Source: Palsa-661 sp035535015
Lineage (GTDB): Bacteria > Actinomycetota > Acidimicrobiia > Acidimicrobiales > UBA8190
Length of the DNA stretch: 30,508 nt
Direction: 5' to 3'
Assembly: GCA_035535015.1 (NCBI GenBank)
Contig: DATLQU010000029.1
Coordinates: 1-30,508 of the forward strand
Shown here: positions 8,132 to 15,436 of the stretch, one piece after another
Numbering within the stretch: position 1 is the first letter of the stretch
Layout of the letters: every line of letters begins with the position of its first letter
The notes under the pieces: generated by a model
What the model was told of the DNA's origin: nothing
Databases searched by the model: none
The model's input: the letters and a program-made list of their open reading frames with translations, nothing else
Program-made: the position numbers and the translations under genes

Positions 8132-9292
8132 GTGACCGATACCGCCGCTCCGGCCGAGGCGTCGGTCCGCGCCGCTCTGCTCGGGGTCATCGACCCCGAA
8201 CTGGGCGACAACATCGTCGACCTGGGCATGCTCCGCGGCGTCACCGTCCACCCCGACGGCCGGGTCGAGGTCGAGGTGGCCCTCACCATCGCCGGCTGTC
8301 CGCTACGGACCCAGCTCCGCTCCGACGTGGAGTCCCGGGTGGGTTCGCTCCCGGGAGTCACCTCCGTCCGGGTCGACCTGGGCGAGATGACCCCGGCCGA
8401 GCGCTCCGCTCTCATGGACCGGGCCCGTCACAAGGCCCAGGAGGACCGGGCCCTCTCCACCGACATCCCCCCGGCGGCCCGGGTCCTGGCCATCTCCTCG
8501 GGCAAGGGCGGGGTGGGCAAGTCGTCGATCACCGTCAACCTGGCCGTCGCCCTGGCCCGGCGCGGTCTGGTCGTCGGCATCCTCGACGCCGACATCTGGG
8601 GCTTCTCCGTCCCCCGGCTGCTCGGCATGCAGGGAGAACTCAAGGCCGAGTCGAAGAAGATCGTCCCCCTCGAACTGGCCGTCGGCCGGGGCCGGGTCAA
8701 GGTCGTCTCCATGGGATTTCTGGCCGACGAGGACACCGCCATCATGTGGCGGGGCCTGATCTTGAACCGCGCCGTCCAGCAGTTCCTCGAAGACGTCCGC
8801 TGGGGCGAGCTCGACTACCTCCTCATCGACATGCCCCCGGGCACCGGCGACGTCCAGATGGGCCTGGCCCGGATGTTGCCCCGGACCGAGGTCCTCGTCG
8901 TCACCACCCCTCCCCTGGCCGCCCAGAAGGTGGCCTCCCGGGCCGCCGACATGGCCCGCAAGGGCCATCTCCGGGTGGCCGGCGTCATCGAGAACATGTC
9001 CGACTTCACCTGCCAGCACGGCACCTCCTACGCCCTCTTCGGCACCGGTGGCGGCGCCCGCCTGGCGGCCGAGATCGGCGTCCCCCTGATCGGCTCGGTC
9101 CCCCTCCATCCCGACATGTCGACCGCCGGCGACACCGGCGACCCCGTCGCCCTGGGTACGGGCCCCCTGGCCGAGGCCTTCGACGCCCTGGCCACCACCA
9201 TCGCCGACGACATCGCCCCTCTGGTCGAGACCTCGAGCTGCACGGCCCGGCTGCTCGAGAAGGTGGAGCTCGCCCTCGACCAGAGGGACTAG
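8132..9292 (+). CDS. mrp: Mrp/ApbC/NBP35-type Fe-S cluster carrier P-loop ATPase
   Basis: A 386-residue protein with an N-terminal MIP18/DUF59 domain (about 8-82: VIDPELGDNIVDLGM, TIAGCPLR) and a C-terminal MinD/Mrp ATPase domain. The deviant Walker A is GKGGVGKS (124-131), followed by DADIWGFSVPRLLG, the Mrp signature MWRGLI, DMPPGTGD and VIENMS. Family members bind and transfer [4Fe-4S] clusters using ATP. The C-terminal CxxC that bridges the cluster between subunits is reduced to a single cysteine, C294 in FTCQHG, so canonical cluster bridging is doubtful. Many actinobacterial homologues also vary here. It is divergent from the HesB-type carrier and convergent with the metallo-beta-lactamase-fold gene; the two stop codons share CTAG at 9289-9292. 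Confidence 0.93.
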   Translation: MTDTAAPAEASVRAALLGVIDPELGDNIVDLGMLRGVTVHPDGRVEVEVALTIAGCPLRTQLRSDVESRVGSLPGVTSVRVDLGEMTPAERSALMDRARHKAQEDRALSTDIPPAARVLAISSGKGGVGKSSITVNLAVALARRGLVVGILDADIWGFSVPRLLGMQGELKAESKKIVPLELAVGRGRVKVVSMGFLADEDTAIMWRGLILNRAVQQFLEDVRWGELDYLLIDMPPGTGDVQMGLARMLPRTEVLVVTTPPLAAQKVASRAADMARKGHLRVAGVIENMSDFTCQHGTSYALFGTGGGARLAAEIGVPLIGSVPLHPDMSTAGDTGDPVALGTGPLAEAFDALATTIADDIAPLVETSSCTARLLEKVELALDQRD

Positions 9293-10149
9293 CGGGCCGC
9301 GCTCCAGGCCGCCTCGATGTCATCGGCGTCCGCCGCCTCCACCCGGCCCTCCCGGGCCAGCTTCCGCAGGTGGGCCCAGAGCGAGAAACGGGCGATCGGG
9401 TAGCGCTCGGGATCGACGTCGGCGTAGACCCCCGCCACCAATTCGTCGACCGTGGCCCGACCGGCCGCCTCGAGCGCCTCCACCACCACCGCCTCCCGCA
9501 GCCGCCGGTGGGCCACCACGTCTTCCAGGGTGCCGGCCGGATCGGTCAGCAGCGGACCGTGCCCGGGGGCGATGCTCTCGAGCGCCGGCTCGAGCCGCCC
9601 CAGCCGGCCCAGGCTCTCCAGATAGAGCGCCATGTCCCCGTCGGGAGGCCGGATCACCACCGTCGAGCCCCCCATCACCTGGTCCCCGGAGAAGAGCATC
9701 CGCTCCTCCTCGAGCAACCAGCAGAGATGGTTCGAGGCGTGTCCGGGCGTGTGCACGGCCTGCAGCCGGAAGCCCTCGCCCTCGAGCACGAAGCCGTCGC
9801 CCACACTTCGGTCGGCCACGAAGCCGTCCCGGCTGTCGAACCCGATCACCTCCGCCCCCGTCAGAGCCGCCAGCGCCGGCGCCCCCGGGGAATGGTCGAG
9901 ATGGGTATGGCTGACCACGATCCACCGGATCCGCCCCTCCCCGAGCTCGGCCAGCGCCCGGACATGGCCGCCGATGTCGGGAGTGGGCCCGGCGGGGTCG
10001 GGGCCTGTGGGTGTGGGGCCGGCGGGGTCGGGGCCGGGATCGATGACGACCAGGTCATTCGTCCCCACCAGGTAGCTGTTGGTGCCCGGGCCGGTCATCA
10101 CCCCGGGATTGGGGGCGGTGAGCCGGAGCACCCGGCCCGACAGGGCCAT
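9289..10149 (-). CDS. Metallo-beta-lactamase-fold hydrolase, LACTB2-like
   Basis: A 286-residue MBL-fold hydrolase with TGPGTNSYLVG near the N-terminus, the metal motif HTHLDH (81-86), HTPGHASNH, FSGDQVMGG and APGHGPLL. A winged-helix-like C-terminal tail (ARFSLWAHLRKLAREGRVE) follows. This order matches LACTB2-like proteins, some of which are endoribonucleases; the substrate here is unknown. An unusual in-frame 30-base repeat inserts a doubled GPDPAGPTP unit at about 39-57, in a loop after the second strand. ATG 10149 is chosen over GTG 10161; both have a usable ribosome-binding site. It lies 59 bases downstream of the NUDIX gene on the same strand, a likely two-gene operon. Confidence 0.9.
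   Translation of the reverse strand: MALSGRVLRLTAPNPGVMTGPGTNSYLVGTNDLVVIDPGPDPAGPTPTGPDPAGPTPDIGGHVRALAELGEGRIRWIVVSHTHLDHSPGAPALAALTGAEVIGFDSRDGFVADRSVGDGFVLEGEGFRLQAVHTPGHASNHLCWLLEEERMLFSGDQVMGGSTVVIRPPDGDMALYLESLGRLGRLEPALESIAPGHGPLLTDPAGTLEDVVAHRRLREAVVVEALEAAGRATVDELVAGVYADVDPERYPIARFSLWAHLRKLAREGRVEAADADDIEAAWSAAR
9991..10035. repeat. In-frame 30-base spaced GC repeat within the MBL-fold gene
   Basis: GGCGGGGTCGGGGCC occurs at 9991-10005 and again at 10021-10035, exactly 30 bases apart. It encodes a repeated GPDPAGPTP segment, a slippage-type duplication that keeps the frame. Confidence 0.7.
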
Positions 10150-10208
10150 GGGCCGGCCCACCTCGGGCGCTCCCCCCGGCTCGAGGGGCGCCGGACGGCG
10201 GAAACCGC

Positions 10209-11210
10209 TCAGCGACGGTCTCCGCCGCGGCCGTCCGCCCCGATGGTCCGGATGACGGCGCTCACCTCGGCCGACGACATGGCTCCGCCGGCCCCGCCGG
10301 CCGGGGCAGACGCGGCCACGGCCTCGTCGTAGCCCGGGTCACCGGGAAGCAGGATCCGGAACCCCCTCTCGTCGGCCACCACCCGGGGCAGGACGGTGGG
10401 GACCCGCTCGACGGCGGCGGCGGCGTCCAGCAGCTCGGCGCTGGTGGAGAAGCGGGCGATCGCCTCCAGGTTCTTGATGGTCGGGAAGATCAGATCGAAC
10501 TCCCCCGCCTCGGCCCGGGCCAGGGCCTCGGCCGGCTGGACCCAGACGGTGTCGGTCGTCTCATGGTCGTCGTGCACCGGGATCTGGCCGGGCGGGAGGG
10601 CGGTCACGAAGAACCGGGTGTCGTAACGTTTGGGCGCCGGCTCCGGGGTGATCCAGTGGCTGAAGTAGTGGACCCGGTCCACCGCCAGCCGCAGACCCTG
10701 GGCCCGGCAGGCCTCGAGGAACCCGACCCGTCCGGCGTTCAGCTCCAGCCGGCAGGCGGCCAGCCGGGCCCGGACGCCCGGTTCGGTCACGTCGACCAGC
10801 CCGCCCCCCGGACCCGTCCCCTCGGGATAGGCCAGCATGACGCCGGCCTCCTCGAAGCACTCCCGCAGGGCCGCCACCCAGAAGGCCAGTCCCCCGCTCT
10901 CGATCCCGAGCATGTCTGAGGCCATCGCATCGGACCGGCCGACGCAGGCATCTTCGGCCACCGCCGTCCGGTCGTCGTCGTCCACCTTCCCGCCGGGAAA
11001 GACGTAGGCGCCGCCCACGAAGTCGGAGTTCAGATGCCGCCGCAACATGCAGACCTCGAGGGCCGGACCGGCTGACCTCGCCATGTCGCGGACGAGCATC
11101 ACGGTGGCGGCGTCCCGGGCGGCGACGAGGCCGGTCGGGTCGGGCCCGGCCGCGGCGGCGGGAGAAGAGGCGGGAGCGGGAGAGTCGGGGGATTCGGGGG
11201 ATTCGGGCAC
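10209..11210 (-). CDS. NUDIX hydrolase, NUDT7/NUDT19-like
   Basis: A 333-residue protein from GTG 11210. A Pro/Ser/Ala-rich leader (PESPESPDSPAP) precedes the NUDIX domain, which starts at about residue 31. FPGGKVD (71-77) and the NUDIX box core RECFEEAG (116-123) are clear. The long insertion between them resembles NUDT19/coenzyme-A-type NUDIX proteins, but the substrate is not known. The start is chosen because a TAGCGT -10 box ends 7 bases upstream, the same layout as at neighbouring genes; GTG 11219, three codons upstream, is the alternative. The leader contains a short GATTCGGGG-type tandem repeat. It probably forms an operon with the downstream MBL-fold hydrolase and is divergent from the DUF929 gene. 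Confidence 0.88.
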   Translation of the reverse strand: MPESPESPDSPAPASSPAAAAGPDPTGLVAARDAATVMLVRDMARSAGPALEVCMLRRHLNSDFVGGAYVFPGGKVDDDDRTAVAEDACVGRSDAMASDMLGIESGGLAFWVAALRECFEEAGVMLAYPEGTGPGGGLVDVTEPGVRARLAACRLELNAGRVGFLEACRAQGLRLAVDRVHYFSHWITPEPAPKRYDTRFFVTALPPGQIPVHDDHETTDTVWVQPAEALARAEAGEFDLIFPTIKNLEAIARFSTSAELLDAAAAVERVPTVLPRVVADERGFRILLPGDPGYDEAVAASAPAGGAGGAMSSAEVSAVIRTIGADGRGGDRR

Positions 11211-11217
11211 CGTCGCC

Positions 11218-11223
11218 ACGCTA
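11218..11223 (-). promoter_or_regulatory. -10 box TAGCGT for the NUDIX gene
   Basis: TAGCGT on the minus strand ends 7 bases before GTG 11210. This spacing predicts a leaderless message and supports that start over GTG 11219. Confidence 0.45.
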
Positions 11224-11238
11224 ATGGCCGGGGGCGGG

Positions 11239-11271
11239 GCCGGTCGGGCCGGTCGGGCCGGTCGGGCCGGT
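11239..11271. repeat. 9-base tandem repeat between divergent promoters
   Basis: Three full copies of GCCGGTCGG and a partial fourth lie back to back between the NUDIX and DUF929 genes. The array is outside both reading frames, so copy number could change promoter spacing without harming a protein. Confidence 0.8.
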
Positions 11272-11339
11272 TCGGGGGCCGGACCGCGTCCGGCGGCTGT
11301 TCGGGAACGGGCCGGGGGCTGTCCGGTGGTATCCGGCAG

Positions 11340-11345
11340 TAGGGT
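11340..11345 (+). promoter_or_regulatory. -10 box TAGGGT for the DUF929 gene
   Basis: TAGGGT ends 6 bases before ATG 11352, and no ribosome-binding site is present. This suggests a leaderless message. Confidence 0.45.
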
Positions 11346-11351
11346 CCCGAG

Positions 11352-12248
11352 ATGACCGCACGGCCGGACGGTCCCGTCGAACAGGCCGCGCCGGCCGGGC
11401 CCACCCGGCGCGCCCCGATGGCCCTCGTCACGTGGGCCTTCGTGGTGTTGATCCTCGTGATCGTGATCGTCCTGCTGGCGGTGAAGATCACCCGTGACAC
11501 CACCCCCACCCCGACGGTCACCACCGTGCTCACGGCGCCGGCCGAGGTCGTCCACGCCGCGGTCAGCGTGACCCAACCGGTCTTCGACACGGTGGGTGCC
11601 CCCGCCGGGAGCGGGCCCGCCCCGACCGTCCTGTCGGATCAGCCGCCGCTCACCCTCCACAGGCTCCCGGCCGTGGTCTACGTCGGCGCCGAGTTCTGCC
11701 CGTATTGTGCGGCCGAGCGCTGGGCTCTCGTCGTCGCCCTGGGCCGCTTCGGCAGCTTCGCCCATCTCGGCGAAACGATCTCGTCGCCCTACCAGGTCTT
11801 TCCCGAGCTGCCGTCCTTCAGCTTCCTGGGTTCCACCTACAAGAGCCGCTACATCGCCTTGTCGGCCACCGAGGAGTACGGCCCGATCCTCTCCAGCACG
11901 GTCCCGGCCGGTTTCCCTCCGTTGAAGCAGGCGCCGGCCCTGGCCCAGACCCTCATGCAGCACTACGGCTCGGCGTCGGGAGCGGGGGCGGCGCTTCCTT
12001 TCGTGGACATCGGGAACCGGGTCCTCATCGAGGGCGCCGGCATCGGCTTCTCACCGGGCTCGATCCAGGGACTCCCGATGGCGCAGGTCGCCACCGACCT
12101 CTCCGATCCCACCAGCCCGGTGGCCGGGGCCATTCTGGGCGCGGCGAACGAGATCACGGCCGGCATCTGCCGGTCCACCGGAGGACGGCCGGGCCGGGTC
12201 TGCCGGTCGCCCGGAGTTCGCGCCGGGGCACTCCGCCTCCGACTCTGA
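11352..12248 (+). CDS. DUF929-family membrane-anchored thioredoxin-fold protein
   Basis: A 298-residue protein with a cytoplasmic N-terminus of about 22 residues, one transmembrane helix (about 24-45) and an extracytoplasmic domain. The signature is VVYVGAEFCPYCAAERWALVVAL. C116-P-Y-C119 is a thioredoxin-type CxxC, and the segments around FSFLGSTYKSRY and PFVDIGNR fit DUF929. A role in thiol-disulfide chemistry outside the membrane is inferred from the motif; no substrate is known. The last 25 or so residues (Arg/Gly-rich) look like an unselected extension. The gene converges on whiB, with about 40 bases between stops. Confidence 0.82.
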   Translation: MTARPDGPVEQAAPAGPTRRAPMALVTWAFVVLILVIVIVLLAVKITRDTTPTPTVTTVLTAPAEVVHAAVSVTQPVFDTVGAPAGSGPAPTVLSDQPPLTLHRLPAVVYVGAEFCPYCAAERWALVVALGRFGSFAHLGETISSPYQVFPELPSFSFLGSTYKSRYIALSATEEYGPILSSTVPAGFPPLKQAPALAQTLMQHYGSASGAGAALPFVDIGNRVLIEGAGIGFSPGSIQGLPMAQVATDLSDPTSPVAGAILGAANEITAGICRSTGGRPGRVCRSPGVRAGALRLRL

Positions 12249-12289
12249 GTTCCGGGGCGGAAAGAAGGTTCAGGCTGATTCTCGGGGCG

Positions 12290-12553
12290 TCAGCCGGCGC
12301 GTCTCTCGAGGACCTGTTTGCGCTCCACCTCGTTCATCCCCCCCCAGATGCCATGCGGCTCACGGATCCGGATGGCGTACTCGAGACAATCCCGTCGAAC
12401 AACGCAGGTCGAGCAGATCGCCTTGGCCCGCGCTTCACGGTCCTGCTTCTCCTCTTTGCGTTCGGCGTGCGTGGGCGGAAAGAAAACCGCTGCCTGCGGC
12501 CCCCTGCAGGCCGCCCGCGCCTGCCACATTTCTTCCAAAGTTTGAGTTGTCAC
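12290..12553 (-). CDS. WhiB-family [4Fe-4S] redox-sensing regulator, WhiB4-like by position
   Basis: An 87-residue WhiB protein with the four cluster cysteines C16, C47, C50 and C56 (C-X30-C-X2-C-X5-C) and the turn GIWGG (68-72), followed by a basic tail (ERKQVLERR). WhiB proteins bind an O2/NO-sensitive cluster and regulate transcription with the housekeeping sigma factor. The GTG start follows a GGGAGGGGGA ribosome-binding site. The gene is divergent from two tandem Get3/ArsA-like ATPases, the same layout as Mycobacterium tuberculosis whiB4 (Rv3681c) beside Rv3679-Rv3680. Orthology to WhiB4 is therefore inferred from position. The protein is shorter than mycobacterial WhiB4, so the symbol is withheld. 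Confidence 0.93.
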   Translation of the reverse strand: MTTQTLEEMWQARAACRGPQAAVFFPPTHAERKEEKQDREARAKAICSTCVVRRDCLEYAIRIREPHGIWGGMNEVERKQVLERRAG

Positions 12554-12700
12554 TCCCCCTCCCGAAGGGTGACGCTACTCCTGCACGGGCAGACCGACAA
12601 GGGGTCTGAGCAGGGATTCCAGTGAAACTGTGAACAGATGGTTCAGACAATCGCGGGCCCCGGCCGACAGGATTTCGCCGTTGGCGGGGCCTTCCCCCGA

Positions 12701-12706
12701 TACGCT
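12701..12706 (+). promoter_or_regulatory. -10 box TACGCT for the Get3-like ATPase pair
   Basis: TACGCT ends 9 bases before ATG 12716. There is no Shine-Dalgarno sequence of good strength between them, so the operon message may be leaderless or nearly so. Confidence 0.45.
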
Positions 12707-12715
12707 CGGCCGGGG

Positions 12716-13840
12716 ATGGACATCGCCGCGTTCTGCCGTCAGAGCCGGGTGCTGGTCATCGCCGGCAAGGGCGGCGTCGGGAAGACCACGATCACCGCCG
12801 CCCTGGCCCGGATGGCCGCCCGGGCCGGACTCGATGTCCTGGTGGTGGAGCTCGAAGGAAAACCCGGCGTCACCACCGCATTCGGAGGTACCGGCCCCCT
12901 CGCCTACACCGAGACCACCCTCACCGCCGGACCGGGACCCCTCGGCATCGTGAGCGACGACGGCCAGTCCATCGCCGTGGCCGGATCGGGCGCGGCCGGG
13001 GCCGGGGCCGGTGCGGCCGGGGCCGGTGCGGCCGGGGCCGGTGCGGGCGGGGCCGGTGCGGGCGGCCCGGGCGGACCAGGTGGCGAAGGCACCGTCCACG
13101 CCCGCCGGATCACCCCCGACGACGCCCTGCTCGAGTACCTGGCTGAACACGGGATGGGCCGGATCTCCAAGAGGCTCGTCTCCTCGGGAGCGCTCGACGT
13201 GGTCTCCACGGCCATCCCCGGGATCCGCGACATCCTGGTCCTGGGCAAGATCAAACAGCTCGAGCGGGAGGCCGAGACCGACCTGATCCTGGTCGACGCG
13301 CCGGCCACGGGCCACGCCATGACCTTCCTCTCCTCGGCCCAGGGTCTGCTCGACGCCGCCCGTTCCGGTCCCGTCCGGGCCCAGGCGGCCGATGTGGTCG
13401 AGTTGCTGTCGGACCCGGACCGCTGCCAGGTGGCCCTGGTCACCCTGCCCGAGGAGATGCCGGTCAACGAAGTCATCGAGGCGGCCTACCAACTCGAGGA
13501 CAAGGTGGGCCTGACCCTCGGGCCGGTCATCGTGAACGGCTGTCTCTCCGACGACCCCCGACTGGCCGAGGACCCGGCGGCGGCGGCGGGCGCGGTCGGC
13601 GTAACCCTCTCGGCCGACCAGATCCACGCCCTGGCGGCGGCGGCCGCCTTCCGGGCCAGCCGCTACGACCTGCAGCGCCAACAACGGCGGCGGTTGGGCG
13701 ACGAACTGCCTCTGTTCCAGATCCAGGCGCCCATCGTCTTCAGCGACACCATCGGCCCCCGGGAGATCGAACGGATCGCCGACGCCCTGGCCGACGGGGT
13801 CGAGAGCATGGGGGCCGACACCGCCCCCACGGTCGTATGA
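12716..13840 (+). CDS. Get3/ArsA-like ATPase, subunit A (Rv3679/BagA-like)
   Basis: A 374-residue P-loop ATPase. The deviant Walker A GKGGVGKT (17-24) keeps both the P-loop lysine and the signature lysine K18. Also seen are VVELEGKPGV, the Get3/ArsA-type VDAPATGH, and VTLPEEMPVNE. Family members are dimeric ATPases that handle membrane proteins or anions. The actinobacterial Rv3679/Rv3680 type works as a pair. The frame is open 26 codons upstream, but ATG 12716 is chosen because the -10 box sits just ahead of it and the family N-terminus fits. A Gly/Ala-rich insertion (about residues 92-122), made by a 15-base tandem repeat, lies between the Walker A domain and the rest. The stop overlaps the next start (ATGA), so the two subunits are coupled. 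Confidence 0.9.
   Translation: MDIAAFCRQSRVLVIAGKGGVGKTTITAALARMAARAGLDVLVVELEGKPGVTTAFGGTGPLAYTETTLTAGPGPLGIVSDDGQSIAVAGSGAAGAGAGAAGAGAAGAGAGGAGAGGPGGPGGEGTVHARRITPDDALLEYLAEHGMGRISKRLVSSGALDVVSTAIPGIRDILVLGKIKQLEREAETDLILVDAPATGHAMTFLSSAQGLLDAARSGPVRAQAADVVELLSDPDRCQVALVTLPEEMPVNEVIEAAYQLEDKVGLTLGPVIVNGCLSDDPRLAEDPAAAAGAVGVTLSADQIHALAAAAAFRASRYDLQRQQRRRLGDELPLFQIQAPIVFSDTIGPREIERIADALADGVESMGADTAPTVV
12992..13057. repeat. 15-base in-frame tandem repeat (GCGGCCGGGGCCGGT type)
   Basis: Units at 13013-13027, 13028-13042 and 13043-13057 follow a related longer first block at 12992-13012; the third differs at one position. Every unit is a multiple of three, so copy changes alter only the length of a Gly/Ala loop. 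Confidence 0.85.
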
Positions 13841-14952
13841 CGGTTCCGGCCGAGGTGTCGGCGCTGGACGGGCTGGTGGAGGGGCGGTCCATCGTCGTCT
13901 GCTGCGGTTCGGGGGGCGTGGGGAAGACGACGATCTCGGCCGCCTTCGCCCTGGAGGGGGCCCGGCGCGGCCGGCGCGCCTGCGTGGTCACCATCGATCC
14001 CGCCCGGCGCCTGGCCGACGCCCTCGGACTGAACGAGCTGACCAATGAGGCCCGGCGGATCGACGGCCCCTGGGCCGGGGAGCTCTGGGCTCTGATGCTC
14101 GACTCCAAAGGCACCTTCGACGACCTCGTCCGCCGTTACGCGCCCACACCCGAACAGGCCGAGGGGATCCTGGCCAACCGGATCTACCGGAACCTGAGCG
14201 GGGCTTTGTCGGGCACCCAGGAGTACATGGCCATGGAGAAGCTCTACGAGCTGGCCTACGAGGGGGGATTCGATCTGATCGTGGTGGACACCCCGCCCAC
14301 CCGCAACGCCCTCGACTTCCTGGACGCCCCCCGGAGGTTGACCCGCTTCCTCGGCCACCGGCTGTTCCAGATGCTGCTGACGCCGACACGCGCCTACCTG
14401 CGAGCCGTCTCGGTGGCCACCCAGGCGCTCCTGCGGACCCTGTCCAAAGTGGCCGGCACCGAGATCGTTCAGGACGCCGTGGCCTTTTTCCAGGCCTTCG
14501 ACGGCATGGAGGAGGGCTTCCGGGTGCGGGCCGACCACATGCGTCAACTCCTCGCCCAACCGAGCACCGCCTTCGTCCTCGTCACCTCGCCGCGCTCGGA
14601 CACGGTGGAGGAGGCAGGCTGGTTCGCCGACCGTCTGCGGGACTCCCATCTGGCCGTCGAGGCGCTGGTGGTGAACCGGGTCCATCCGGCCTTTCCCACC
14701 ACTCGCCCCTTCCCACCCGTGCCCGTGGGCAGCGCCCTGGCCGCTCTGGTCGACAATCTGCACAACTACCAATCGGTGAACGCCCGGGAGGAAGCGGCCT
14801 ATGCCGAATTGGTGGCACAGGTGGCACCGTCACCCGTGGCCCGCGTTCCTCTGCTCGATGTCGACGTCCACGACGTCAACGGACTCGGTCTCGTGGCCGA
14901 TCATGTCTTCGCCTCCGGCGGTGGTCCGGCACGCGGGAGCCGGTTAGCCTGA
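13837..14952 (+). CDS. Get3/ArsA-like ATPase, subunit B (Rv3680/BagB-like)
   Basis: A 371-residue P-loop ATPase of the Get3/ArsA family. The P-loop reads GSGGVGKT (24-31): K30 is kept but the signature lysine of deviant Walker A proteins is serine (S25). Other motifs are TIDPARRLADALG, VVDTPPTRNALDFLDAP and the final VPLLDVDVHDVNGL. The coupled partner keeps its signature lysine, so a heterodimer with two unequal ATP sites is likely; as I recall, the mycobacterial homologue also lacks this lysine. ATG 13837 overlaps the stop of subunit A in ATGA, so the two are translated together. A lone receiver gene follows at once. Confidence 0.9.
   Translation: MTVPAEVSALDGLVEGRSIVVCCGSGGVGKTTISAAFALEGARRGRRACVVTIDPARRLADALGLNELTNEARRIDGPWAGELWALMLDSKGTFDDLVRRYAPTPEQAEGILANRIYRNLSGALSGTQEYMAMEKLYELAYEGGFDLIVVDTPPTRNALDFLDAPRRLTRFLGHRLFQMLLTPTRAYLRAVSVATQALLRTLSKVAGTEIVQDAVAFFQAFDGMEEGFRVRADHMRQLLAQPSTAFVLVTSPRSDTVEEAGWFADRLRDSHLAVEALVVNRVHPAFPTTRPFPPVPVGSALAALVDNLHNYQSVNAREEAAYAELVAQVAPSPVARVPLLDVDVHDVNGLGLVADHVFASGGGPARGSRLA
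14945..14950 (+). promoter_or_regulatory. -10 box TAGCCT for the receiver gene
   Basis: TAGCCT lies over the last codons of the Get3-like subunit B gene and ends 7 bases before GTG 14958. The receiver gene may thus have its own leaderless promoter as well as read-through. Confidence 0.4.
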
Positions 14953-14957
14953 TCGGC

Positions 14958-15419
14958 GTGCAGACGATCCTCGTGGCCTCGGACGCCGCTTCTGTCCGCG
15001 CCGAGATCCACGCCGTCGTCGGTGAGACCGACATCGAGGTGGTCGAGGTCCACACCGGTCACGACGTGCCCGCCGCCGTCGACGAACACCAACCGGACCT
15101 GCTTGTCGTCGACCTCCAGATGGGCAACATGGGAGGCATGGCCGTCTGTCTCGAGCTCCGGCTCGAGGAGTCCTACGGGAACCTGCCCCACGTGCCGGTG
15201 CTGATGCTCCTCGACCGTCGGGCCGACGTCTTCCTGGCCCGGCGCTCGGGCGCCGAGGGCTGGCTGGTGAAGCCCCTCGACCCCCTGCGGATCCGCCGGG
15301 CGGCCAAGGCGCTTCTGGCCGGCGGCACCTATCACGACGAATCGTTCCAACCCGTCCCCTTGCGGGTGGCGGGCGCGGCGGAGCCGATGGCCGTCGGCTC
15401 CGCCAGCGACGGCGCCTGA
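14958..15419 (+). CDS. Stand-alone response-regulator receiver protein
   Basis: A 153-residue protein consisting of one CheY-like receiver (about 1-120) and a short unstructured tail. D52 (LLVVDLQMGNMGG) is the expected phosphoacceptor. The lysine of GWLVKPLDP fits the conserved receiver lysine. Only one acid (D9) is left at the usual acidic pair after the first strand. There is no DNA-binding or enzyme domain, so it would act by protein contact. No histidine kinase is nearby, so its partner is unknown. GTG 14958 starts 5 bases after the stop of the ATPase gene. Confidence 0.85.
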   Translation: MQTILVASDAASVRAEIHAVVGETDIEVVEVHTGHDVPAAVDEHQPDLLVVDLQMGNMGGMAVCLELRLEESYGNLPHVPVLMLLDRRADVFLARRSGAEGWLVKPLDPLRIRRAAKALLAGGTYHDESFQPVPLRVAGAAEPMAVGSASDGA

Positions 15420-15436
15420 ACGCGCCGTTCTCGACG

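Noticed and set aside
9289..9292. Shared CTAG at the convergent stops of mrp and the MBL-fold gene as a regulatory site
   Set aside because: Overlapping stops through CTAG arise easily between convergent genes and nothing else points to a function.
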